A program made the position numbers and the translations under genes. Below the pieces are notes generated by a model. It made no database searches and was not told the DNA's origin. It saw nothing but the letters and a program-made list of their open reading frames with translations. From Pedobacter sp. (GTDB lineage: Bacteria; Bacteroidota; Bacteroidia; Sphingobacteriales; Sphingobacteriaceae), in the NCBI GenBank assembly GCA_004295885.1, contig SEDG01000022.1, positions 1 to 17,735 on the forward strand: a DNA stretch of 17,735 nucleotides. Direction: 5' to 3'. The stretch's first letter is position 1; each line of letters opens with the position of its first letter. Below, in pieces: positions 1 through 8,766 of this stretch.

Positions 1-256
1 ACCATCTATTGCACCATCGGGTATGGCATTTGTTTCTGGCAAGGTCTATAAAAACTGGGTGGGCAACGTGCTGTCTGGTTCTTTAAGGTTTAACTACCTA
101 AACAGATCTGTTATTAAAGACAATAAAATAGTAGAAGAAGAGATATTGCTCAAGGACGTTGGCAGGTTACGTGACGTAAAAATGGGCCCTGATGGCTATA
201 TCTATATAGCGACTGAATCGCCTGGTTATATCTTTAGGTTGATCCCCGTTAAATAG
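1..256 (+). CDS. PQQ-dependent sugar dehydrogenase (glucose/sorbosone dehydrogenase family), C-terminal fragment
   Basis: The reading frame is open from the window's left edge (in frame from base 2) to a TAG at 254-256, so only about 84 C-terminal residues are present. The fragment opens with the SIAPSGMAF motif, followed by W-x-G-N-x-L-x-G-S-L and, near the end, VGRLRDVKMGPDGYIY. These are the last blades of the soluble aldose/sorbosone dehydrogenase six-bladed propeller. Members are periplasmic and oxidise sugars or alcohols using PQQ. In Bacteroidota they often carry a cytochrome c domain, but this fragment cannot show whether that applies here. The Met at base 23 is internal, not a start. 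The family call is good; the substrate is unknown. The gene lies 370 bp upstream of the SusC/SusD operon on the same strand and could be functionally linked to it. Confidence 0.8.
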   Translation, partial: PSIAPSGMAFVSGKVYKNWVGNVLSGSLRFNYLNRSVIKDNKIVEEEILLKDVGRLRDVKMGPDGYIYIATESPGYIFRLIPVK

Positions 257-331
257 TCCACTGCCTAATTAAATCATTCGTAAAGCTACGCAGTCCGCAC
301 TTTGAACCTGTTAAGTTCCTTGGTGCGCTTG

Positions 332-357
332 AAACTTGACAAGTTTAATTGGCCAAT
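332..357. promoter_or_regulatory. Two adjacent palindromes, possible operator
   Basis: AAACTTGACAAGTTT (332-346) is a perfect 7-bp inverted repeat around one central A. One base later comes ATTGGCCAAT (348-357), a perfect 10-bp palindrome. Adjacent dyad sites like these are typical of binding sites for dimeric helix-turn-helix regulators. They sit about 270 bp before the SusC start. No regulator gene is in the window and no transcription start is known, so the role is inferred. Confidence 0.3.
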
Positions 358-359
358 CA

Positions 360-469
360 GTGGAACACCCTGTAATCAGACAGTAATTCTAACAGTCATG
401 AGGGTATTGCCCAAGATTAAAGATACAACTGAGTGGCGTTTTCGTTTGCGAAAAGAGGCAACGTTCCAC
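360..469 (+). other. Possible branched stem structure in the leader
   Basis: GTGGAAC (360-366) is the exact complement of GTTCCAC (463-469). Between them lie ACCCT (367-371) with AGGGT (401-405), and TTTTCG-TTTG-CGAAAA (439-454), a perfect 6-bp stem with a 4-nt loop. The arms nest without conflict and would give a multibranch fold if transcribed. No known riboswitch class is recognised. Short stems like these also arise by chance, so this is tentative. Confidence 0.2.
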
Positions 470-536
470 ACCTATATACTTGGTGTTAGCCATTGTTATT
501 TGACTGAAAGTGAGTTTGCAGCCTTAAAAAGTCTGG

Positions 537-570
537 TTTGCGTACAAATGAAGGTTCATTTACGAACAAA
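537..570 (+). other. Bulged hairpin before the SusC gene
   Basis: An imperfect inverted repeat with AAATGAA facing TTCATTT across two bases. It is extended by CGT/ACG and TTTG/CAAA, separated by two 2-nt bulges. It ends 56 bp before the SusC start, so it could be a leader hairpin or a protein-binding site. There is no T-run, so it is not a terminator. Confidence 0.25.
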
Positions 571-626
571 TGGACCGTTTCAAGCTTCCTACAATCTCTA
601 ATTTAGTTTCATCAATATAGGTGCTC

Positions 627-3600
627 ATGGCAACTGTATTGATACCAACCAGTTTAAGAAGCATGCAGAAAATTTGCCAGCATTGCTTAGCAATACTGGC
701 AACGCTAACCTTACTTGTCCTGACTGTCGAAAACACACGTGCAGGTGTAAGTCTGGTTTCTGGATTACCAAAATTTATAAATACGGCACTTAATTTCCCC
801 ATAAAGGGAACTGTGCTAGATGAGGCCGGTATCCCAATGCCAGGCGTTAACGTACAATTACAGGGCACAAACATTGGTGTTGTAACAGATGCGAACGGAA
901 AATTCACTCTTTCGGTTCCAGACAGTGGTGGAACCCTTAGTATTAGCTTTACGGGTTATGACACTTATTCGGTAACGGTAAAAAAAGGGGATGCTGACCT
1001 AAACGTAAGACTAAATCCCAGCGCAAATTTGTTGACCCAGGTTGTGGTAACTGCATTCGGGGTCCAGAAAAAAGTAAACGTTACTGGGGCAGTGTCAACT
1101 ATTGACGCAAAGAACCTAGTTGCTTCTTCTGTAAGTAATATTACCAATGCCTTGGTTGGGAACGCACCTGGTGTTAGTGGCCTGCAAACCAGTGGAGAGC
1201 CGGGCCGAAATGGTACGAAGATCTTTATAAGGGGTGTGGCAACCTATGCCGGAAGTTCTGATCCATTAGTTGTGATAGACGGTGTAGAGCAACCAGCAGA
1301 AAGGACCTACGAACAACTTAATGCGATGGATGCAAATGAGATTGAAAGCGTTAGTGTTTTAAAAGACGCATCATCAACAGCTGTTTATGGTATCAGGGGT
1401 GCAAATGGGGTAATCATTGTTACTACAAAACGTGGCACAAACGGTAAGCCAACACTTAGTTTTACCACCAACTTTGGCGCAACAAATGCTTCAAACCTTA
1501 CAGAATCTGCGAGCTCTTATGATTTTGCCCTTGCCAGAAATAGTGCGATCAAGGCCTATAATGATAATGAAGGTAACTCAAGTTTCAACACGCTTATCTT
1601 TACGCCAGACGATCTCTGGAAATTCCAGAACAACAGGGATTACACCCCGGCAGAGGTTGCTGCGATGTCATTTTTAAACGCTGATCAAAAAGCCTCGTTA
1701 AACCAGTCGCCGGCCCTATATTATGGCAGCCGTGATTACTACAAGGAACAATTTGATAATACAGGTAAACAGGCACAATATAACATCAGCGTTAGCGGTG
1801 GAAATGAAAAGGTAAAATATTATACCTCTTTCGGTTATTTTACTCAGGGAAGTATCTTGGCAGATTTTAATCTTAAGGGAACTAATACGGGTTCAAATTA
1901 CGATCGTTCTAACTTTAGGTCTAATTTCGATATAAAACCGCTAAAAAATACCACGATATCCATCAATATATCTGGCCAGTTCGGTTCTACCGAGGGTCCT
2001 TCGTTCGGAACAAATCCATTCGACAATACTGTCAGGTATAAGCAGATGATCCAATTTCTGCAAGAAGGAAACACGTTTATGGTACCAGGTGTAATTGATG
2101 GCAAGCTTGTTACGCAAGTTTATGGTGCTCAGGGCATCATCTCAACGGTTAATCCCCTGGGTAGTAAACAGACTTATGGAAGTACTGCAGACGCTATCCT
2201 TTTACAGACTGGAAGGGGTATCTACAACCAGACCTTGTTAAGTTCAAGTGTAAAGATTAAACATGACCTTGATTATTTGGTAAAGGGCCTGTCGATCCGG
2301 GCAACGGCCAACTATGACGATTCGTACAATAAGTTTATCACCATAAGCTCTACCTTGCCCAGCTATACGGTAAGAAGAAATCCTGCCAACCCCAATGACC
2401 TACAGTTTTTTGGTGGTAGTATTTCCACGGTTGCATTCAATGGTGATTCTTATACTGGAACCTGGAACAAGCTATATTTTGATGCCGGTATTGATTATCA
2501 AACTAAAATTGGCGGTAGCAACATTACGGGTTTAATACTGGGTAAAGCCAATAAGTTTAATCTTCCAAGTGATGCCTTTAATACCCCCTCAGGTATCATG
2601 GGCCTGGTGGGGCGGGTGACCTACAATTACAAGGAAAGATATCAGGCAGAAGTTAACCTGGGCTATAATGGTACAGAGAACTTTATTGAGGGAAGTAGAT
2701 TTGGTTTTTTTCCTGCCTATTCTGCAGGTTGGGTACCAACTAGCGAATCATTTTTCCCAAAGAATAAGTATGTTACCTTCTTGAAATTCAGGGGTTCATA
2801 TGGCGAGGTCGGAAATGATCAATTTAATGGGAGCAGGTATATTTACTTACCAAGTCAGTTTAGCACTAACCAAGGGAATTATTATTTTGGCACCTCAAAC
2901 GGTACAGATCATTTGCCAACATATTCTGTTACCAGGGAAGGCCGTTTGGGAAATCCGGATGTTACTTGGGAAAGGGCAATAAAATATAATTTTGGAACAG
3001 AAGCTCGTTTCTTCTCTGATAAGTTATCATTAACCATTGATCTATATAAGGAAAAAAGAGATAACATCTTATCTACACTTGGGGTTATCCCCTCAACCTT
3101 TGGTGTTTCTGGTGGCAACATCCCACCTGTAAATATTGGTATTACAGAGAACAAGGGTTATGAGGTTTCCTTAGGCTGGAAGGGCAGCGTTGGCGGATTT
3201 AACTATGGCATAAGTGGTGCCCTAAGCTACAATAAAAACAAGGTCATCTTCAGGTCTGAGGCTCCAAATCCAAACCCTTGGCAAAACTTAACCGGTGCGC
3301 CAATAGGGCAGTATTTCGGTTTGGTTAGCGATGGTTTTTTTAACACGCCGCAAGAACTTGCAAATAGACCTTATAATAGCTACAATAGTAATAGAAATAC
3401 GCTTGGCGATATTCGTTACAAGGATCTAAATGGAGATAACGTTATTGATAACCAAGATCAAACCAGCATTGGTTACTCAAATTTACCGCAGTTCGCCTTC
3501 AACTCCCGCCTTAATTTGTCCTACAAAGGATTTGATGCAAGTATTTTGATGAACGGTACAGCAAAGGGATCATTCTACCTGCCTCAAAATATGGTAGGTG

Positions 3601-4016
3601 TATTCTTTAAAAATTATGGTAATTTATATCAATGGCAGGTAGACGGCGTATGGACTCCTGAAAAGGTAGCCAGTGGGCAAGAAATAACTTATCCCCGTTA
3701 TGAGATTAACACAAATACTGCAAATTCAAATTTTGTAAAGAGCGATTTTTGGTTACGTTCTTCTGATTTTATTAAGATCAAGAACATAGAGCTTGGTTAC
3801 ACATTAAGGGATCTTAGTATTTTGAGATCTCTAAAGATAAGTTCACTTCGTGTCTATGCAAATGGAAACAATCTCTTTACGCTTAAAAGCGACTTAAGGG
3901 AATTTGGTCTCGACCCGGAAACTGCTGACACAAATAATGCTGGTTATGGCAATAATCAAGGCTATTTCTTCCCAATTACCAGAGTTTACAATTTTGGATT
4001 GAATGTTAAGTTTTAA
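627..4016 (+). CDS. SusC/RagA-family TonB-dependent outer-membrane receptor (SusC-1)
   Basis: About 1129 residues, a normal length for SusC. It begins with an N-terminal signal peptide (hydrophobic LAILATLTLLVLTV). A carboxypeptidase-like regulatory domain follows at roughly residues 58-131 (IKGTVLDEAGIPMPGVNV, then GKFTLSVP and ISFTGY), then a TonB-box-like QVVVTAFG segment. Next is the plug domain with SGEPG, IRGVATY, DPLVVIDGV and GANGVIIVTTKRG, and then the 22-strand beta-barrel. Together with the SusD lipoprotein encoded 12 bp downstream it should form a 'pedal-bin' importer for oligosaccharides or peptides, powered by TonB-ExbBD. I chose ATG 627 because AGG lies at good spacing in front. 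GTG 621 and ATG 663 (which gives a shorter, cleaner signal peptide) are possible. First gene of the operon. The ligand cannot be inferred. Confidence 0.93.
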   Translation: MATVLIPTSLRSMQKICQHCLAILATLTLLVLTVENTRAGVSLVSGLPKFINTALNFPIKGTVLDEAGIPMPGVNVQLQGTNIGVVTDANGKFTLSVPDSGGTLSISFTGYDTYSVTVKKGDADLNVRLNPSANLLTQVVVTAFGVQKKVNVTGAVSTIDAKNLVASSVSNITNALVGNAPGVSGLQTSGEPGRNGTKIFIRGVATYAGSSDPLVVIDGVEQPAERTYEQLNAMDANEIESVSVLKDASSTAVYGIRGANGVIIVTTKRGTNGKPTLSFTTNFGATNASNLTESASSYDFALARNSAIKAYNDNEGNSSFNTLIFTPDDLWKFQNNRDYTPAEVAAMSFLNADQKASLNQSPALYYGSRDYYKEQFDNTGKQAQYNISVSGGNEKVKYYTSFGYFTQGSILADFNLKGTNTGSNYDRSNFRSNFDIKPLKNTTISINISGQFGSTEGPSFGTNPFDNTVRYKQMIQFLQEGNTFMVPGVIDGKLVTQVYGAQGIISTVNPLGSKQTYGSTADAILLQTGRGIYNQTLLSSSVKIKHDLDYLVKGLSIRATANYDDSYNKFITISSTLPSYTVRRNPANPNDLQFFGGSISTVAFNGDSYTGTWNKLYFDAGIDYQTKIGGSNITGLILGKANKFNLPSDAFNTPSGIMGLVGRVTYNYKERYQAEVNLGYNGTENFIEGSRFGFFPAYSAGWVPTSESFFPKNKYVTFLKFRGSYGEVGNDQFNGSRYIYLPSQFSTNQGNYYFGTSNGTDHLPTYSVTREGRLGNPDVTWERAIKYNFGTEARFFSDKLSLTIDLYKEKRDNILSTLGVIPSTFGVSGGNIPPVNIGITENKGYEVSLGWKGSVGGFNYGISGALSYNKNKVIFRSEAPNPNPWQNLTGAPIGQYFGLVSDGFFNTPQELANRPYNSYNSNRNTLGDIRYKDLNGDNVIDNQDQTSIGYSNLPQFAFNSRLNLSYKGFDASILMNGTAKGSFYLPQNMVGVFFKNYGNLYQWQVDGVWTPEKVASGQEITYPRYEINTNTANSNFVKSDFWLRSSDFIKIKNIELGYTLRDLSILRSLKISSLRVYANGNNLFTLKSDLREFGLDPETADTNNAGYGNNQGYFFPITRVYNFGLNVKF

Positions 4017-4028
4017 ACAATTAATGAT

Positions 4029-5816
4029 ATGAAAAAGATAATATATTTTTTAGCACTTAGTTTTTCTGTGCTAATGTTCTATGCCTGTCAAAAAGATTTC
4101 TTGCAGGTTCCAGACACTACAGGAACGGTAGATATCAACAAGGTTTTTTCAACTAAGCTCAACGCAGAGGCTGAACTTTTCGATTCCTACCAGAAAGTCC
4201 TGGGGTTTGGTAACAATAATGGCGGCTATGCCATTCAATACTCAACCCTAGGTAGCATTGCCGGGGAAAGAGGAAGGGGTTGGAGCTGGCACCCTACCTA
4301 TCAGATAGCAAATGGAGGTGTAACGGCCAACCAGACCATATTTAATTACGGTACAATTTACACCACTGTTAGGGCCTTGTTAATCGTTAATGAGAACATC
4401 GATAAGGTTCCCGACATGGATGCCAATGCAAAGGCTATCGTAAAAGCAGAAACCAAGGGACTGATGGCTTATATTTATATGTACGGGCTCAAGGCTTATG
4501 GTGGAATCCCGCTGGTAAGCAAGATCTATACCGCCTCTGATGATTTGAAGGTTCCTAGGGCAACAGTGGAGGAAACAGTGAATTTTATTGTTAAACTATG
4601 TGATGATGCTGCAGCCACCTTACCGAGCACTTGGCCGGCAAACCAGAAAGGGAGGTTAACAAAGCCTGCTGTATTGGCCATCAAGGCACAAACGCTGATG
4701 TTTGCAGCTCGACCACTTTTCAACTCCTCAACCCCTTACTTGAGTTTAGGTGCTAATAATAAATTAATAAGCTACGGAACTTACAATGCACAAAGGTGGA
4801 ATGATGCTATAACGGCAACTAATGCTGCACTTACTGAGGCAAGATCAGCTGGGTTCGAAATCATAAACACGGCTGGAGCCACGAATGTTCCAAACGCGAA
4901 TGCACTGGCAGATTACGGCACTGCTACATCCACTCCGGGAAACAGTGAGGTCATCTTGGCATCTCAGGACGAGAGTAATGAAGCAGCTAGGTTCCGTAAT
5001 TTATCTGGCTATTGGAGTGATACCAAGTTTAACAATCAACGAAATGGCCTGTTAGGTAACTTTTTGCCAAATTACAGAAAAGCTGATGGCACTGAACAGG
5101 ACTGGCCAAAAATTGGCGATGCAGCTCCAAGGGCAGCGACCGATTACATTACTCGTTTCGGACAGATGGAACCTCGTTTTAGGGCTGATTTTGCTGGTCC
5201 CGGCATTCAGGCAGCGAATAACCCTAATGATGCGAAGTGGGGATTTAATGACTGGGGCGTACACGTCAACAACTATAGCGGATCCAATAATTTCCCTAAT
5301 ACAAATGACTATGGTCAAGGCGTAGCGTGGCCAACAAAATTCTATTATAGGGCCGGTGGACGTTTATGGTACCAATTTCCGATTTTCAGGGTTTCCGAAT
5401 TATACCTAAACCTTGCTGAGGCTTACAACGAAACTGGACAAACGGCATTAGCGCTGACAAACCTAAATGTTGTACGCAATAGAGGTGGCTTGCCAAGTGC
5501 AGTTGAGACTGACCAGGTTAAACTGAGGGCTATGATACAGCGTGAATGGGCGGTTGAGTTTTACGATGAAAACAAGCGCTTCTTTGATATCAGGCACTGG
5601 AGATTGCCAAACTTGGGCTCTGGGATGGTTGGAGGCGATATCTTGGAATTTCAATTCCAGGTTACATCAGCCAGTAACCATAGCTTACCATCTTCATTGA
5701 TCAATTATTACATGTCAAAGGTTTATACGGCATATTGGAATGATAAGATGCACTTGGAACCCTTCCCGCAATCAGAAGTCAACAAGGGGGCTGTCGTTCA
5801 AAATCCCGGCTACTAA
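4029..5816 (+). CDS. SusD/RagB-family nutrient-binding outer-membrane lipoprotein (SusD-1)
   Basis: 595 residues. A lipoprotein signal ends in the lipobox FYAC with Cys20 as the lipidated residue, so the protein is surface-exposed and anchored in the outer membrane. It shows the usual SusD landmarks: YGLKAYGGIPLV near residues 152-163, GRLTKPAVLAIKAQTLMFAARP near 208-229 (TPR-like helices), ELYLNLAEAYNETG with VRNRGGLP, then WAVEFYDENKRFFDIRHWR, and the family-typical ending QNPGY. It acts as the lid of the adjacent SusC barrel and captures ligand. The start ATG lies 12 bp after the SusC-1 stop, so the two are translated from one transcript. The binding specificity cannot be read from the sequence. 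Confidence 0.93.
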   Translation: MKKIIYFLALSFSVLMFYACQKDFLQVPDTTGTVDINKVFSTKLNAEAELFDSYQKVLGFGNNNGGYAIQYSTLGSIAGERGRGWSWHPTYQIANGGVTANQTIFNYGTIYTTVRALLIVNENIDKVPDMDANAKAIVKAETKGLMAYIYMYGLKAYGGIPLVSKIYTASDDLKVPRATVEETVNFIVKLCDDAAATLPSTWPANQKGRLTKPAVLAIKAQTLMFAARPLFNSSTPYLSLGANNKLISYGTYNAQRWNDAITATNAALTEARSAGFEIINTAGATNVPNANALADYGTATSTPGNSEVILASQDESNEAARFRNLSGYWSDTKFNNQRNGLLGNFLPNYRKADGTEQDWPKIGDAAPRAATDYITRFGQMEPRFRADFAGPGIQAANNPNDAKWGFNDWGVHVNNYSGSNNFPNTNDYGQGVAWPTKFYYRAGGRLWYQFPIFRVSELYLNLAEAYNETGQTALALTNLNVVRNRGGLPSAVETDQVKLRAMIQREWAVEFYDENKRFFDIRHWRLPNLGSGMVGGDILEFQFQVTSASNHSLPSSLINYYMSKVYTAYWNDKMHLEPFPQSEVNKGAVVQNPGY

Positions 5817-5850
5817 TCATATTATTTAATTTCATTAAGAAACTAATTAA

Positions 5851-8754
5851 ATGTATAAAATATATAAAAATAAGGCAGCACTGCTTTGTATGGCTTTAGC
5901 AATGCTTACCTTTCAATTAAAAGCACAAAATAAAGACAAAGTACCTTCCGCTGTTAAGAAGGAAAGAACGGATAGTTTAAAGGCTAACAATAATCCCAAC
6001 AGATTATTTAACGATTCAAAGAATAATTCTACTGCGGCGATTGTAACCATGAGAACTAATGAGTTGTATAAAACACAATCTCCAAGTGTTACAAATTCCT
6101 TGATTGGATTAGCTGGTTTAACTATTCAACAGACCAGTGGAGAGCCTGGATTCGAAGATGCAAACTTAAATATCCGTGGAGTTGGAACTTATGGCTTTAC
6201 AAATGGTGCTGGTTACAATACGCAAGTAATTTTTGTTGATGGGTTTGAAGTCTCTAGTAATTACTTCAATTACATGTCAGCAGCAGAGATAGAGAGCGTA
6301 GCTGTCCTTAAGGATGCAGCCGCTCTTGCTACTTTCGGTATGAAGGGAGCTAACGGTGTTTTGTGGGTTACGACCAAGCGTGGTACTGAAGGAAAATCAA
6401 CCATTACACTTAACGTAAGAACTAGCACGCAAAGTGCGGTAGACATCAACAAGCCCTTAGACTCTTACAACTTTGCTAATTTATACAACCAGGCAAGAAG
6501 TAATGACAATGGTAGGATTTGGACACCAACTTATTCCCAAGCACAATTAACTGCTTATCAAAATGGTACGGGAACAAATGTAGATTGGTTTAAGGAAACA
6601 CTGAAGGACAGAGCACCATATACAGATGCGAGCCTGATTTTTGCCGGTGGCGATAAAAGAGCCAAATATAATGTTGTGTTTGACTACATTGATAAAAAAG
6701 GTTTATACAATGTAAGCAATACAGATAGCACAAAAAACCAAAGTTATGGTCGCTATAACTTAAGAGCTAATCTAGATTTTGACCTAGGTAATATCTTTGA
6801 AGCTAGAGTCGACTTGAACGGGAGGTTGGAAAGTAGGATCTCTCCTAATTATACATCGAACTATTCCACTAACAGGCTTTGGACAGATCTTTACAATTAT
6901 CCTTCAAACATCTATCCAATTTATGATAATGCTGATAACACAAGGATATCTGGAACATCTCTGTATCCAAATAACCCAATTGGATCGCTTACCAAGTTAG
7001 GCTATCAATCTAACAAAACTAGGTTCCTACAGGGTAATTTTGGTCTAAGGGAAAAACTAGATTTCATTTTAAAGGGCTTATATGCGGATCAATCTTTTAC
7101 TTATAATAGCTACGATTTAAGTACCTATAACAAAACCAGAGATTATGCAAGGTATAGTGGAGGGGCAACTACAACTACCAACATCAACACTATCCTTAAG
7201 CCTACAACATTAAATGGCGCTGGACAGCAAGATTGGCGTCAACTTTTAGCTACCATTGGTTATAATGGTAGTTTTGGTAAGAGTGAAATTAACACTGCAA
7301 TAAATTATCAGGAATCTAGGTTTACGGGTGAGGGGTTGTTTGGTTATAGGGTTAATTATCAAAATATCAGCGGTCGGGCAAATTATAGCTATGACAATCG
7401 TTATGTTGCAGAGTTTGGTTTTTCTTATTATGGTTCAGATTCGTATGCAGAGGGAAATAGGTTCCATTTTTATCCATCTGTTTCTGGGGCATGGATCATT
7501 TCTAACGAAGATTTCCTGAAAGATAACAAAGCTATCAATAACCTCAAGATAAGAGCCTCAGTTGGTAAAACAGGTTCTGATAAATCGATCGGAGCAGGCA
7601 GGTATGCATCAGGCGGTAAATATCTTTTCCAACAGTTTTATGGCTTCAATGGCAACTATTATCTTGGTAATGGAACACCAGCTTCAAATAGCGGGTTAAC
7701 ACAGCTGTTTCTGGCAAACCCAAATGTTGGTCCGGAGGAAAGCTTAAAATACAATGTTGGGTTAGACCTGGTGTTGTTTAAAGCACTTTCTATTAACATG
7801 GACGCATATGTTGACAAGCGTAGTCGCATACTTACCGAGGACAACTCTATCCCTGGTAATTTTGGAAACTTTACTTATCTAGATAATATCGGTAGAATGA
7901 CAAATAAGGGATTTGAAATCTCTGCCTCTTACAATGGTAAGGTACGTGAGGTCGGGTATCAATTGTTTGGTGCATTTTCATTTAGTGAGAACACAATAGA
8001 TTTTCAATCAGAATTAGCGCCAGCATATCCTTACAATGCTAAAACGGGAAGACCGTTTGGAACTGTAATTGGCCTGGTATCTGATGGCTTTTATCAATTG
8101 GAGGACTTTAATCCTGATGGATCACTTAAATCTGGGCTTTCAACACCGCTTTTTGGAGCTATCCAGCCAGGAGACCTGAAGTATAAGGATCTGGATAATA
8201 ATGGCAAGATCGATGCGCTTGACGTTACCCAGATTGGGAAATCTTATATCCCTACCACCAATTTCACCTTCGGTGGAACGGTTGACTATAAGGGATTTGA
8301 CTTGTCTGTCTTGTTTCAAGGTGTTACGGGTAACTCCATTAACTTGTTAGGCAATACTTATACCAGGGCACAAAACATTGCTTTTGTAAATAACACTAAT
8401 GCCTATGCAATTGCTCAGGGCGCATGGGCATATTATCCCGCCCAAGGCATCGATACAAGGGCAACCGCTACTTATCCACGTTTAACTACCGGGGCTAACA
8501 ACAATAACTACTCTACCAGTTCATTTTGGATAAAAGATGGCGATTTTTTACGCCTTAGAAATGCTGAGTTAGGTTATAACTTTAATAAGCAGGTAGTTTC
8601 AAAACTTAATTTGCAAAGATTAAGGTTGTTTGTGAACGCAATTAATCCATTTACCTGGAGCAAACTAAAGAGCGATTACAACATAGATCCCGAATTTACG
8701 TCGGGATACCCAACTATTAAGTCTTACACGGTGGGCTTGTCAGCTACTTTTTAA
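5851..8754 (+). CDS. SusC/RagA-family TonB-dependent receptor lacking the N-terminal regulatory domain (SusC-2)
   Basis: 967 residues, about 160 shorter than SusC-1. A signal peptide (ALLCMALAMLTFQLKA, cleavage probably before Gln26) is followed by a short polar linker and then directly by a plug domain (SLIGLAGLTIQQTSGEPG, IRGVGTYG, VIFVDGFEV, GANGVLWVTTKRG). The carboxypeptidase-like domain and a clear TonB box seen in SusC-1 are missing. The barrel and its C-terminal strand (SYTVGLSATF) are complete, so it is not a decayed gene. It is a diverged paralogue of SusC-1, sharing SGEPG, IRGV.TY and GANGV...TTKRGT. The gene starts 34 bp after SusD-1 and is followed at 12 bp by SusD-2. The role is import of a ligand related to, or derived from, that of the first pair (inferred). 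Confidence 0.92.
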   Translation: MYKIYKNKAALLCMALAMLTFQLKAQNKDKVPSAVKKERTDSLKANNNPNRLFNDSKNNSTAAIVTMRTNELYKTQSPSVTNSLIGLAGLTIQQTSGEPGFEDANLNIRGVGTYGFTNGAGYNTQVIFVDGFEVSSNYFNYMSAAEIESVAVLKDAAALATFGMKGANGVLWVTTKRGTEGKSTITLNVRTSTQSAVDINKPLDSYNFANLYNQARSNDNGRIWTPTYSQAQLTAYQNGTGTNVDWFKETLKDRAPYTDASLIFAGGDKRAKYNVVFDYIDKKGLYNVSNTDSTKNQSYGRYNLRANLDFDLGNIFEARVDLNGRLESRISPNYTSNYSTNRLWTDLYNYPSNIYPIYDNADNTRISGTSLYPNNPIGSLTKLGYQSNKTRFLQGNFGLREKLDFILKGLYADQSFTYNSYDLSTYNKTRDYARYSGGATTTTNINTILKPTTLNGAGQQDWRQLLATIGYNGSFGKSEINTAINYQESRFTGEGLFGYRVNYQNISGRANYSYDNRYVAEFGFSYYGSDSYAEGNRFHFYPSVSGAWIISNEDFLKDNKAINNLKIRASVGKTGSDKSIGAGRYASGGKYLFQQFYGFNGNYYLGNGTPASNSGLTQLFLANPNVGPEESLKYNVGLDLVLFKALSINMDAYVDKRSRILTEDNSIPGNFGNFTYLDNIGRMTNKGFEISASYNGKVREVGYQLFGAFSFSENTIDFQSELAPAYPYNAKTGRPFGTVIGLVSDGFYQLEDFNPDGSLKSGLSTPLFGAIQPGDLKYKDLDNNGKIDALDVTQIGKSYIPTTNFTFGGTVDYKGFDLSVLFQGVTGNSINLLGNTYTRAQNIAFVNNTNAYAIAQGAWAYYPAQGIDTRATATYPRLTTGANNNNYSTSSFWIKDGDFLRLRNAELGYNFNKQVVSKLNLQRLRLFVNAINPFTWSKLKSDYNIDPEFTSGYPTIKSYTVGLSATF

Positions 8755-8766
8755 TCTTTAATCAAA

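Larger units (their letters stand above)
257..626. other. Gene-free leader upstream of the SusC/SusD operon
   Basis: About 370 bp with no convincing gene. A 100-codon frame at 302-601 starting at TTG has no recognisable domain and its codons look random. The stretch is instead rich in symmetric sequence, listed separately: palindromes at 332-346 and 348-357, an arm pair at 360-366/463-469 enclosing smaller stems, and a bulged hairpin at 537-570. A weak Bacteroidota-type -7 box (TAATTTAG, 599-606) with TTTC at 578-581 is the nearest promoter-like sequence to the SusC gene, but it departs from the TAnnTTTG consensus. The promoter and any regulator site for the operon most likely lie here. Confidence 0.5.

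Noticed and set aside
302..601. 100-codon open frame before the SusC gene
   Set aside because: TTG start, no recognisable domain, and it overlaps the palindrome-rich leader; more likely chance.
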